A DNA stretch of 64,000 bases from Arthrobacter sp. MYb229 (GTDB taxonomy: Bacteria > Actinomycetota > Actinomycetes > Actinomycetales > Micrococcaceae), in the NCBI RefSeq assembly GCF_002975405.1, contig NZ_PCPS01000004.1:124001-188000 (forward strand), written 5' to 3'. Below are positions 34,995-43,207 of the stretch, one piece after another. Position 1 is the stretch's first letter; each line of letters opens with the position of its first letter. The position numbers and the translations under genes are program-made. The notes beneath the pieces were generated by a model. That model made no database searches, was not told the origin of the DNA, and saw nothing but the letters and a program-made list of their open reading frames with translations.

Positions 34995-36229
34995 CACGCG
35001 TTGGGGTTCTCTGCGGTCCCGGCGCCGCGGCGGCGCAGCACCGGTTCGGTCTCGCCGGTGCCGCCACCGGAGGCCGCTTTGCCGCAGGCCGCCGAGGCCG
35101 CGGAGGAGCAGCAGGATCCGGCGCACCCGGCCGCCGCGGCATTGCCTGCGTCCGCTGGTTGGCGGGCGGCGTGGGCGGCGGCTGCGTGCAGGGTCTGGGC
35201 GATCTGCGCGGTGTTTTTGCCCTCCTGGCCCAGCACCACGAATCCGGCGTCGGCGATCATCGCCAGATCGGCGCGCGCATCCTGGCCTTCACTGGTCAGG
35301 TAGTCGCCCAGGAAGAGCGAATTGGCCACTTCCAGCGCGGTGGACTGCAGGGAGCGCAGGTGCATTTCTCGGCCGGCGGCGATGCGCAGTTCCTTGTCTG
35401 GACAGGCCAGACGAACCAGTGCGAGGATGCGCAGGCAAGCCAGCGGGGTGAGGTTCCAAGTTCCTTCCAGCGGAGTGCCGTCAAAGGGCATCAGGAAATT
35501 GACCGGAATTGAGTCGGTATCCAACGCACGCAGCGCGAAGACCGCTTCGATGAGCTGGTCGGTGCTTTCGCCCATGCCGACAATGAGTCCAGAACAGGGG
35601 GAGAGGCCTGCCCCCTTGGCCTGTTCGACGGTGGCTATGCGCTCCTGGTAGCTGTGTGTGCTGCAGATTTCCGGGTAGAGGGATTCTGCGGTGTTGAGAT
35701 TGTGGTTGTAGGCATCGGCGCCGGCCGTCTTGAGCTGTTCGGCCTGTCCGCCTTTGAGGATGCCCAGGCAAGCGCAGACCTCTACCTGCGGATGTTCTTC
35801 TTTGAGCTGGTCAATCATGGTGCTTACGCGATTGACATCCCGGTCGGTGGGTCCTTTGCCCGAAGCCACCAAGCAGACTCGCGAGGCACCTGCGGCAATG
35901 CCAAGTCCGGCCTGGCGGACCGCTTCGTCTGGTTTGAGCCAGGTGTATTTCAGGATTTCTGCCTTGGATCCCAGGCGTTGCGAGCAGTAGGTGCAGTCTT
36001 CCGGGCACAATCCAGATTTGAGGTTCACCAAATAGTTCACCTTCACGGTGTTGGAGAAGTGCTTCCTGCGTAGCCGGCCGGCTGCCGTGACGAGCGTTAG
36101 TGTCTGCTCATCGGATGTGGCCAGGATAGCGCGGGACTCGGACGCGGTCAGGCGGTGCCCTTCGCTAATCCGTGCGGCGAGGGCAAAGGGGTCAAGCGCG
36201 GTGCGCTTCGGGCCGGTTAGTGTTGGCAT
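34994..36229 (-). CDS. bioB: Biotin synthase with Cys-rich C-terminal tail
   Basis: A 411-residue radical-SAM enzyme inserting sulfur into dethiobiotin. The SAM cluster motif is C75-P-E-D-C79-T-Y-C82; later [21 protein letters not shown] and [14 protein letters not shown] belong to the auxiliary cluster and substrate site. Beyond about residue 345, where E. coli BioB ends, a low-complexity A/G tail carries GCAGSCC and AACGK before ending [19 protein letters not shown] lies 6-7 nt before ATG 36229, and a TTG directly before it (36232) is a less likely start. First gene of the operon; two BioQ-like sites lie upstream. Confidence 0.93.
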   Translation of the reverse strand: MPTLTGPKRTALDPFALAARISEGHRLTASESRAILATSDEQTLTLVTAAGRLRRKHFSNTVKVNYLVNLKSGLCPEDCTYCSQRLGSKAEILKYTWLKPDEAVRQAGLGIAAGASRVCLVASGKGPTDRDVNRVSTMIDQLKEEHPQVEVCACLGILKGGQAEQLKTAGADAYNHNLNTAESLYPEICSTHSYQERIATVEQAKGAGLSPCSGLIVGMGESTDQLIEAVFALRALDTDSIPVNFLMPFDGTPLEGTWNLTPLACLRILALVRLACPDKELRIAAGREMHLRSLQSTALEVANSLFLGDYLTSEGQDARADLAMIADAGFVVLGQEGKNTAQIAQTLHAAAAHAARQPADAGNAAAAGCAGSCCSSAASAACGKAASGGGTGETEPVLRRRGAGTAENPNA

Positions 36230-36243
36230 CAAAAATCTCCTGT

Positions 36244-36256
36244 TGAACAGTGTTCA
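36244..36256. promoter_or_regulatory. BioQ-like operator, proximal
   Basis: TGAACAGTGTTCA, a 13-bp TGAAC-N3-GTTCA palindrome 14 bp upstream of the bioB start, matching the half-site form TGAAC-N3-GTT reported for the actinobacterial biotin repressor BioQ. Confidence 0.7.
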
Positions 36257-36296
36257 ATATTGTTTGAATTCACTGTACAGCGGATTTCCGAATCAT

Positions 36297-36309
36297 TGAA
36301 CACTGTTCA
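36297..36309. promoter_or_regulatory. BioQ-like operator, distal
   Basis: TGAACACTGTTCA, differing from the proximal site only in the three central bases. Centre-to-centre distance is 53 bp, about five helical turns, so two repressor dimers would lie on one DNA face around the intervening promoter. Confidence 0.7.
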
Positions 36310-36329
36310 GGTAATTGACTCGAAGATTA

Positions 36330-36377
36330 AATGAAGCAGCTCGCGTCGTTTGATGCCAACCAAACGACGCGAGCTGC
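36330..36377 (-). terminator. Terminator of the siderophore operon
   Basis: Perfect 17-bp stem (36336-36352 with 36361-36377), 8-nt loop, followed on the minus strand by TTCATTTAATC. It starts 13 bp beyond the stop of the NIS synthetase gene. Confidence 0.88.
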
Positions 36378-36389
36378 GAGAAACTAGCG

Positions 36390-38741
36390 CTAAACCGGAG
36401 AAACCACCTGAACCAAGGGATTGTCCAAATCGCCGGCATAGAGCAACCCGCCGGATTGATCCGAAAGATCCAGCATCTGCTGGTTATTTCGCAGTTGCAG
36501 TCTGTTCAGGCAGGAGAGCGGGAAGCTGTCGGCAAACAGGCCCAAGGCCTCGAAGCGGTCTGCAAAATCAGGATGCTGTTCCCGGTAGTTCAACAGGCTT
36601 TCGGTGACGACCTGCCAGAATTCGGCTTCCGGAAGCAAGTCTTCGGCATCCAATAACGGGGCGAGGAAGCGGAAGAAGGAATCAAAAACATCGGTGAATA
36701 TCGAAAGCACCGGGTCGCCACCGGTGCGCACCCGACGAATTGTTTCCGGAAGTTCTACGCGGTCCGAGAGCACCGCAATTTCTTCGCCCAGGTCCTTGAG
36801 CAGCACCCGCTGCACCGCCCCGTCGCGCAGAACCAGGATGATGTTCTCGCCGTGCGGCATGAACACCAAGTCATAGGCCGCGAGGCAATGCACCAATGGA
36901 GCCAGATAGGCGTCCAGGTATTGGTTAAGCCACACCTTCGGTTCAAGTCCGCTGCGGCGGATAAGCGCCGCGGCGTAGCTCTTGCCGTGGGCATCGACAT
37001 GGAGCAAGCTGGCCATCGTGGCAAGGGTTTCGCCCGGTTCCAGCATGTCGATGGGCGACTCACGCCAGAGCGCGGCAAGCATCTTGCGCTGTGGTGCGCT
37101 GGGCGTGGTGGCCGCCTCGAACTGCTGGTTTCGATATCCGACTGCCGCGACCTCGCGCAGCAACGCTACCGGTTGCGAGGCGAGTACCGGATCCGCGGCG
37201 AAGAGCTCATAAAGCCACTGATTGATGGCCGGGGTGACCTTCATATAGTCGGCGCTGAGTCCGCGCATGAACCCCATGTTAAGAATTGACATCGCGGTCT
37301 TGACATAGTGCTTGCGCGGTGAGGTGACATTGAAGAATGTGCGTATCGACTGTTGCGCCTGATACTCGTCCGCAGAATATCCCAGCCAAATCAACTGACC
37401 ACGAGCAATGTCGTTGGCAAAGGTGGTGGACAGCCGGTTCTCCCACTGCCAGGGGTGGACCGGAAGATAAATGTATTGCGCAGGATCGAGTTCGGTGCCG
37501 GCCAGGCGCCGGGAGAGGTGCCGATCCAATGTCGCTTTGGCTTCACCGCCCAGTTCTTGTTCAAGCAACGACTGGTAGTCCAGCCCGTCGATGGAGTCGA
37601 ATGAGGCCTGTGAAATATGCGCGGCAACCCAACCGAGCCGGATAGCGGATCCGGTTTCCGGCGCATAACGCAGGTAGTCGGAGCTTCCTACGCCGATGCG
37701 CCCATTATTGGCCACGAAGCACGGATGCCCCTCGGTCATGGAGGATTCGATGCGCTGGAAGGATTCTGCCGGGCTGCCGGTGGCTTCGGCAAGCTGTGTG
37801 CTGTCGTGGAGCGCATGCGCCTGCTTGTAGCAATGGCTGCCTAGCGTGCTGTTTAGCTCCTCTAGATAAGTGGGGAGCTGTGCCTCGCTGAGCGTGAGTT
37901 CGGTGGCGAAAAGGGTGACAAAATCCAATACGTCTACGTCGCCACCGTGCCAGCCCTCGGCGGCCTGGATTAGATGTTCAACCGATGACTGCGAGATCTG
38001 CCAGTGATTCAGCGCGTAGCGTTGGGCGGTAAATTCGTAGCGGTGTCCCTGCTTTTCGACCCGGTAACGGTCCTCTCCCAGGGGGAGCGGCTCCAGCAGG
38101 CGCTCGTGGCTGAATTCGCCTAGGGCCTTGGCCAGAACATGCCTATTCGCCCGTTCCCAGCGGGCCGGACTTAAGTGGTTGGCGCCGGCTGATATCCCGG
38201 TGGTGCGCTCAAAATCCTCGCGGGTACAAATCGAAAGCAACGCCTGCTTGGGACCTTGCGGCTCATCAAGCGTGACTTCCTTCAGCGGCTGTAAGCCGAC
38301 GCGCGAGTTGAGAGCTTGAATCGCCTTGTTCCGTACATCGGGTTCGACCACCACCCGTTCAATTCCCGGTTGCGCGAAAGCGTGCCGGATGGCCGCACCG
38401 AGGGCATGCAAGGTAAACCCGGTCTCGACTTTCCCCGCGGGGACCGGAGCAAGGAAGTGCAGCCCGCGGTCTCCACGGACATACGGGTACTTTCCCGCGA
38501 GCGTGGATGTCGAGGGATCGTAGAGTTCAACCAGGAAGCGTGGTTCACCGCGAAGCTCTCCAAGGAGCACCTCATAGTTGGGGAGCTCCAGCAGTCCGCG
38601 ATATTCGGTTTCAACCTCGTCAAGGCTCGCGGTGGCCATTCCCCAATAGCGGGCATGCTCGGTGGCGATCCAGGAGTGCAATAGCTCAGCGTCGGAGGGC
38701 AGCTGAATGCTGCGGAAGGTAAATGAGTCGTAGGTCGTCAT
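36390..38741 (-). CDS. Fused acyltransferase / NIS siderophore synthetase (DfoC-like)
   Basis: A 783-residue fusion. Residues 1-190 form a GNAT-type acyltransferase (FRSIQLPSDAELLHSWIATEHARYWGM ... ERVVVEPDVRNKAIQALNSRVGL) that would succinylate or acetylate N-hydroxycadaverine. The rest is an IucA/IucC NIS synthetase (EGHPCFVANNGRIGVGSSDY, LPVHPWQWEN, SPRKHYVKTAMSILNMGFMRG, FMPHGENIILVL) that ATP-dependently joins hydroxamate units. In Streptomyces these are separate DesC and DesD; in Erwinia they are fused as DfoC. ATG 38741 has AGGAG 5 nt upstream and follows the hydroxylase stop by 7 bp. Product is probably a desferrioxamine- or bisucaberin-type siderophore. Confidence 0.9.
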   Translation of the reverse strand: MTTYDSFTFRSIQLPSDAELLHSWIATEHARYWGMATASLDEVETEYRGLLELPNYEVLLGELRGEPRFLVELYDPSTSTLAGKYPYVRGDRGLHFLAPVPAGKVETGFTLHALGAAIRHAFAQPGIERVVVEPDVRNKAIQALNSRVGLQPLKEVTLDEPQGPKQALLSICTREDFERTTGISAGANHLSPARWERANRHVLAKALGEFSHERLLEPLPLGEDRYRVEKQGHRYEFTAQRYALNHWQISQSSVEHLIQAAEGWHGGDVDVLDFVTLFATELTLSEAQLPTYLEELNSTLGSHCYKQAHALHDSTQLAEATGSPAESFQRIESSMTEGHPCFVANNGRIGVGSSDYLRYAPETGSAIRLGWVAAHISQASFDSIDGLDYQSLLEQELGGEAKATLDRHLSRRLAGTELDPAQYIYLPVHPWQWENRLSTTFANDIARGQLIWLGYSADEYQAQQSIRTFFNVTSPRKHYVKTAMSILNMGFMRGLSADYMKVTPAINQWLYELFAADPVLASQPVALLREVAAVGYRNQQFEAATTPSAPQRKMLAALWRESPIDMLEPGETLATMASLLHVDAHGKSYAAALIRRSGLEPKVWLNQYLDAYLAPLVHCLAAYDLVFMPHGENIILVLRDGAVQRVLLKDLGEEIAVLSDRVELPETIRRVRTGGDPVLSIFTDVFDSFFRFLAPLLDAEDLLPEAEFWQVVTESLLNYREQHPDFADRFEALGLFADSFPLSCLNRLQLRNNQQMLDLSDQSGGLLYAGDLDNPLVQVVSPV

Positions 38742-38748
38742 GGGGCTC

Positions 38749-40104
38749 CTAGTCTTGGGCCGAGATTGGCTGCGGTTGGGAAGTTGGCAAGTTCTCCAGC
38801 GATGCGGCACCGAACCGTTGGAAGGAGATGCGCTCCTCGACTCGGTAGACCTCGCGCCCGGCAATGCGGTTGATGAGTACCGAATTCCTGTAGGCGCCCA
38901 TGCCGAGATCCGGGGCGGTGAATCCGTGCGTGTGCAGTTCAGCGTTTTGCACGAAGATGTCGTGGTTCGTGCCTACCGAGTAGTTGCGGTCCACGTCCAG
39001 GCGGCCGTCGGGCAGGCGGGTGATTCGGTCTTCGAGGCCTTCGAGGAAGTCTGGTGTGCCGTTGCGGTAGCCAGTGGCAAGGACCAGCGCGTCGGTGAGG
39101 AATGCGAGATTCTCCTTTTCCCGTTCGTGGTGCAGCTCGACAAGGATCGCTCCGTCCTGAGGGGCCACGGCTGTTGCGGCGCATCCTGTGCGCAGGTGAA
39201 TGGGGGCCGGAGAAGTCACGCTGCGCTGGTAGAGCTCTTCATGTATTTCATCGATCAGGTCGGCATTGATGCCCTTGTACAGGCCTTTTTGCGCCTTGGA
39301 CAGCGCGTCGCGCTCCGAGATCGGCAGGGCATGGAAGTGGTCAATATATTCTGGCGAAGTCATTTCCAAGGTCAGCTTCGTATACTCCAGCGGGAAGAAA
39401 CGCTCGGAGCGTGTCGCCCATACCAAATGGTCTTGTTCCGGCAGGTTGCGCAGCAGGTCGAGGAAGATTTCCGCGGCGCTCTGTCCACTGCCCAGCACCG
39501 TGACGACCTTGGGCGTCTGCTCGGCCTTTGGCTCAATGATGCTCTGCCGTGAATGCAGGTACTCGGAGGAATGGGTCACCGAGCTCGTGGACAGCAACTG
39601 CTCGTCGACAAAGTCCGGGAGATAGGGCTGGGAACCGGTGCCGAGCACCAGCTTGTCCGCGCTGAAATGGGTCAGGCCTCGATCGGTGAGCACCGAAAGC
39701 TGGTAGGCGCCGTCCGCAAATTCGGCAGAAAGTACGCGATGTCCGAAGCGGACACTGGGCAGCAGTTGCGCAGCCCACGCTAGATAGTCGCTGTATTCGT
39801 TGCGCAGCGCGTAGAAGTTTTCGCGGATGTAGAACGGGTAGATTCGCCCCTTTTCCTTCAGATAGTTCAGGAAGGAAAACTTGTTGGTGGGATCTGCGAG
39901 CGTGACAAGATCTGCCATGAAGGGCACCTGCAGGTGCGCGCCGTCCAGCATCATGCCCGGGTGCCACACGAAGTTGTCGCTGGCCTCCAGCACCGCGACC
40001 TTCAACTCCGGGAGCGGGTCGGTGAGGGCAGCGAACCCTAGATTGAAGGGGCCAGCGCCAATGGCGATCACATCAAAGTGCTCCTGGGCTAATCCACGGT
40101 TCAT
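38749..40104 (-). CDS. desB: Lysine/cadaverine N-hydroxylase
   Basis: A 451-residue flavin N-monooxygenase (IucD/PvdA/DesB family) that hydroxylates the terminal amine of cadaverine (or lysine) with FAD, NADPH and O2. The FAD-binding segment is VIAIGAGPFNLGFAAL near residue 13, then WHPGMMLDGAHLQVPFMADLVTLADPTNKFSFLNYLKEKGR, NADPH loop VLGSGQSAAEIFLDLL and the closing ATGYRNGTPDFL. ATG overlaps the decarboxylase stop by 4 nt. Middle gene of the siderophore operon. Confidence 0.92.
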   Translation of the reverse strand: MNRGLAQEHFDVIAIGAGPFNLGFAALTDPLPELKVAVLEASDNFVWHPGMMLDGAHLQVPFMADLVTLADPTNKFSFLNYLKEKGRIYPFYIRENFYALRNEYSDYLAWAAQLLPSVRFGHRVLSAEFADGAYQLSVLTDRGLTHFSADKLVLGTGSQPYLPDFVDEQLLSTSSVTHSSEYLHSRQSIIEPKAEQTPKVVTVLGSGQSAAEIFLDLLRNLPEQDHLVWATRSERFFPLEYTKLTLEMTSPEYIDHFHALPISERDALSKAQKGLYKGINADLIDEIHEELYQRSVTSPAPIHLRTGCAATAVAPQDGAILVELHHEREKENLAFLTDALVLATGYRNGTPDFLEGLEDRITRLPDGRLDVDRNYSVGTNHDIFVQNAELHTHGFTAPDLGMGAYRNSVLINRIAGREVYRVEERISFQRFGAASLENLPTSQPQPISAQD

Positions 40105-41621
40105 GCGCGAGCTCCTTCTAAGCGTTCGAGCAGCAAGTCATTGCCGACGCGGCAAATTGCGTCGAGTATCTCGGTCAGGTCTTTCATGGTGGTATTCGGG
40201 TTCAGCAAGGTCAGCTTGAGCACGCGCTGACCGTCCACGGTGGTGGCAGCGATCATCGCTTCGCCGGTGCGGTAGAGCCGCTGGCGAATCTGGTTAGTCA
40301 GTTCATTCATTTCGGAGCAATTCAGGTGGCTGCCGGGATCTTTGAAGCTGAAGACCAAGGTGCTCAGTTGCACCGGGGCCGCCAGCTCCAGCTGCGGCCG
40401 GAGAGAGACCTCGGCCTCGAGGGATTCGGCGAGTTCGATCACCCGGTCGAACATGGCACCCAGACGCACCGCCCCAAGTGTGCGGAGGGTAACCCAAAGC
40501 TTCAGCGCATCGAAGCGCCGAGTGGTCTGCAGCGACTTGTCGACCTGGTTGGGGGTCTGCTGGGCTTGGGACTTCGGGTTCAGGTATTCGGCGTAGTGGA
40601 CAATGGATTCGAAGGAATCTGCCTCGCGCAGGATCAAGGCGCTGGAACCTATTGGCTGGAAGAAGGACTTGTGGAAGTCCACGGTCACCGAGTCTGCAAG
40701 CTCTATGCCCGACAGCCGTTCGCGGTGCGAGGAGGAAAGCAGCAGTCCACCGCCATATGCGGCGTCGACGTGGAACCATGCGCCGACCTCATTGGCCAGG
40801 GCAGCTATGGGTCCCAGCGGATCGATGGCCCCGAAATCGGTGGTTCCCGCGGTCGCCGAGATCGCCATCGGAACCAATCCACGATTGATATCGCGGGCAA
40901 TCTGCTCGCGTAACTTGTCGGCGTCCATCCGGTGGTGGCCGTCGGTTTCAATGCCGACGGCGGCCTCATGCCCCAGCCCCAGCATCATCGCTGCGTTAGA
41001 GATACTGAAGTGGGCATCTTGTGAGGTATAGATGCGCAGGTTCTGCAGCCGCTGAGGCAAGGAGCCGGAGGTTTTCGACACCGCGGCGTTGCGGGCGATC
41101 AACATGGCTTGCAGATTGGACTGGGTGCCACCGGAGGTGAAGATGCCATCCGCGGCGAGTTGCGGGAATCCAATGAGCTGCGCGGTCCACGCGGTGAGGC
41201 GACGCTCAATGAGCGTGGCCCCGGCGCTCTGGTCAAAGGTATCCATTGAGGTGTTCAGGCTGGTGACGAATGCTTCGGCGGCCACCGCAGGAATTACCAC
41301 CGGGCAATTGAGATGCGCGGCGTATTTCGGGTGATGGAAATAGACGGCGTCACGCAGGTAGATCTTTTTCAGCTCGTCAAAAGACTCGGCGTTGCTCCCA
41401 AGCGGTGAGTCGAGGTCGATGGCATCGACCAGGCCTTGCAGATCCTCCGGCGAGGGGCCGGTGGTGGGTGATTCGACGGCGGCTAGCTGATCGGTGACCC
41501 GCAACAGTGCCTCTCGGGCCTCGGACTCATAATGATCTAAGGTGCCCGAGCACAGCAATGAGTCATCAAAAAGCTGCGAGTCAAACAGGGGGATGTGCAG
41601 GGTCTCAAGAGAGGTTCCCAC
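40101..41621 (-). CDS. desA: PLP-dependent lysine decarboxylase (DesA/DfoJ-like)
   Basis: A 506-residue group II decarboxylase expected to convert lysine to cadaverine, the siderophore backbone. Family features: FTSGGTQSNLQAMLIARNAA, SQDAHFSISNAAMMLGLG, WFHVDAAYGGGLLLS (PLP aspartate) and the PLP lysine in TVDFHKSFFQPIGSSALI. GTG start at 41621 with GAGGAG 7 nt upstream. First gene of the operon, preceded by the iron box at 41650-41668. Diaminobutyrate decarboxylase activity is the alternative, less likely given the next gene. Confidence 0.9.
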   Translation of the reverse strand: MGTSLETLHIPLFDSQLFDDSLLCSGTLDHYESEAREALLRVTDQLAAVESPTTGPSPEDLQGLVDAIDLDSPLGSNAESFDELKKIYLRDAVYFHHPKYAAHLNCPVVIPAVAAEAFVTSLNTSMDTFDQSAGATLIERRLTAWTAQLIGFPQLAADGIFTSGGTQSNLQAMLIARNAAVSKTSGSLPQRLQNLRIYTSQDAHFSISNAAMMLGLGHEAAVGIETDGHHRMDADKLREQIARDINRGLVPMAISATAGTTDFGAIDPLGPIAALANEVGAWFHVDAAYGGGLLLSSSHRERLSGIELADSVTVDFHKSFFQPIGSSALILREADSFESIVHYAEYLNPKSQAQQTPNQVDKSLQTTRRFDALKLWVTLRTLGAVRLGAMFDRVIELAESLEAEVSLRPQLELAAPVQLSTLVFSFKDPGSHLNCSEMNELTNQIRQRLYRTGEAMIAATTVDGQRVLKLTLLNPNTTMKDLTEILDAICRVGNDLLLERLEGARA

Positions 41622-41938
41622 GGATACTCCTCACATGGTGAATTAAGTATTTGGTTAGTCTTCCCTAACCGCGAACTATTAACATCACAACTAGGTAACG
41701 TATTGCAAGCCCTTTGCGGATATGACGATCCGCGGGGAACCATTTGAAGATGCTCAAGGAGTCGAAATCGCAGCGAATCTTGGGCGCGAGACGAAGATGG
41801 GAATCTCGCCAAATTTCGCCGCTCAAACACGCAAGATTGCCGGTCGACAAGGAGAAATGCTGGTCGACTCGGTTCGCGATGAGGTAGCGTTGCCGTGAGG
41901 CCTCGGTGTGACCTTTCTGACAATTTTCATGGAGCGTA
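41622..41938. other. Divergent control region of the siderophore locus
   Basis: 317 bp between the decarboxylase (leftward) and the exporter (rightward) genes. The iron box lies 29-47 bp from the decarboxylase start. AT-richer sequence at 41640-41710 probably holds the promoter. I see no second iron box near the exporter. Confidence 0.6.
41650..41668 (-). promoter_or_regulatory. IdeR/DtxR-type iron box, siderophore operon
   Basis: TTTGGTTAGTCTTCCCTAA matches the 19-bp DtxR/IdeR consensus at 15 of 19 positions; the core also reads as GGTTAG-N6-CTAACC. It would couple siderophore synthesis to iron status and pairs functionally with the box at 4963. Confidence 0.8.
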
Positions 41939-43207
41939 ATGGAAACGATTTTGCGTGGTGAGCGACGTTTCCTTTATTCAAATGCCAGCGACGCAGCCGG
42001 CAGAAACCTGGCGGACTTCACCGTGGACCTCATCTTCGTCACCGCACTTGGTGCAAGCGCCTGGCAAATGGGCCTGCTCAACACCTTGGGTTCCGCCGCA
42101 TTCCTCGTCGCCACAATTCCCATCGGATACCTGGTTGACCGTTACCGGCCTCTGCGGTTGCTGCGCATTGGGCTTGCCGCCAAGCTCGTGCTGGCCGGTT
42201 GCCTCTTGCTGTTGACCTTCACCGGGACCCTGAACATCGGCTACGGATTCCTGCTGGTCACGCTGCTGGGCGTCTGCAATGTCGTAGCAGAGACTGCACA
42301 AGTCTCGGCCGTCCCGCAATTGAACACGAACACCGGCGCGAAACGCGCAACCTCGATGAGTCGGCTGATCGCTAAACTCACCGCCGCGGATCAGTCGCTG
42401 GCGATTATCATCCCTGTTGTCGCGGGCACCAGCTTCGTCATCTTCGGAGCGTCAACCCTTCTGGCGGTCGTCGTGGTTCTAGCCATGCTGGCCCTGGGGT
42501 TCGCCTATCTGGTCAGGCTCCCACGCAAGCCAGGGTCGCAAGGAAATCAAAGTCCCGGTACTGAGGAAGAAAAACACGATACCCGCTGGCTTTCCGGGCT
42601 GAAATACCTGCGCACAAACCGGATTCTGATTGCGGTCACCGTTGCGGTCATGTGCTCAAACTTCGGGCTCGCGCTAGGCTCCGCGGTAGAAGCGTTGTTC
42701 ATCGTGAATTATCTAGGATTCGGTGCCCAAGGATTTGGCATTTTTGCCGGACTTGGCGGTGCCGGTGGGCTGCTAGGCGCCGCGCTGGCCACACGCATTG
42801 CCACTCGGTTTTCAACGGCTCGGCTGACGACGGTGACATTGCTCAGTCAATTTTTCTTGGCCTCCATGGTTTTTATCGCCGCATTCACTGCCCCGTTGGT
42901 TTCCATGATTCTGCTCGGTGTGCAAGCAGTGGCGTGGGGGATCGTGGTGATTGTTTTCAACATCGCCGTCTCGGCGTGGGTTGCAGAAATTACGCCGGAG
43001 CAGCTCTTGGGCAGGGTGAGCAGCGCTCGCCGATTGTTCACTTTCGGCGCGATACCGTTGGGAAGCCTTGCCGGCGGCGCCATCGGTTCGGCCTTCGGCA
43101 TTCCGGCTGCGCTGGGGCTGTGGCCGCTGGCCGTTGCCGCCGGGCTCATCGGATACCTCATGGTGCGCCCGCGAAAGGCACTTTTGAGCGCAGGTCAGAC
43201 TCGGTGA
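41939..43207 (+). CDS. MFS transporter, probable siderophore exporter
   Basis: A 422-residue 12-span MFS protein (motif GYLVDRYRPLRLLRIGL after span 2; central loop rich in E and K). GGAG lies 5 nt before the ATG. Its divergence from the siderophore operon over a shared iron-regulated region and its resemblance to enterobactin-exporter-like MFS proteins suggest export of the apo-siderophore; a role in intracellular release is possible. Stop overlaps the start of the following glycosyltransferase (GTGA). Confidence 0.82.
   Translation: METILRGERRFLYSNASDAAGRNLADFTVDLIFVTALGASAWQMGLLNTLGSAAFLVATIPIGYLVDRYRPLRLLRIGLAAKLVLAGCLLLLTFTGTLNIGYGFLLVTLLGVCNVVAETAQVSAVPQLNTNTGAKRATSMSRLIAKLTAADQSLAIIIPVVAGTSFVIFGASTLLAVVVVLAMLALGFAYLVRLPRKPGSQGNQSPGTEEEKHDTRWLSGLKYLRTNRILIAVTVAVMCSNFGLALGSAVEALFIVNYLGFGAQGFGIFAGLGGAGGLLGAALATRIATRFSTARLTTVTLLSQFFLASMVFIAAFTAPLVSMILLGVQAVAWGIVVIVFNIAVSAWVAEITPEQLLGRVSSARRLFTFGAIPLGSLAGGAIGSAFGIPAALGLWPLAVAAGLIGYLMVRPRKALLSAGQTR

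Noticed and set aside
42652-43203. Upstream extension of the glycosyltransferase
   Set aside because: Shadow of the MFS gene; family sequence begins after 43204.
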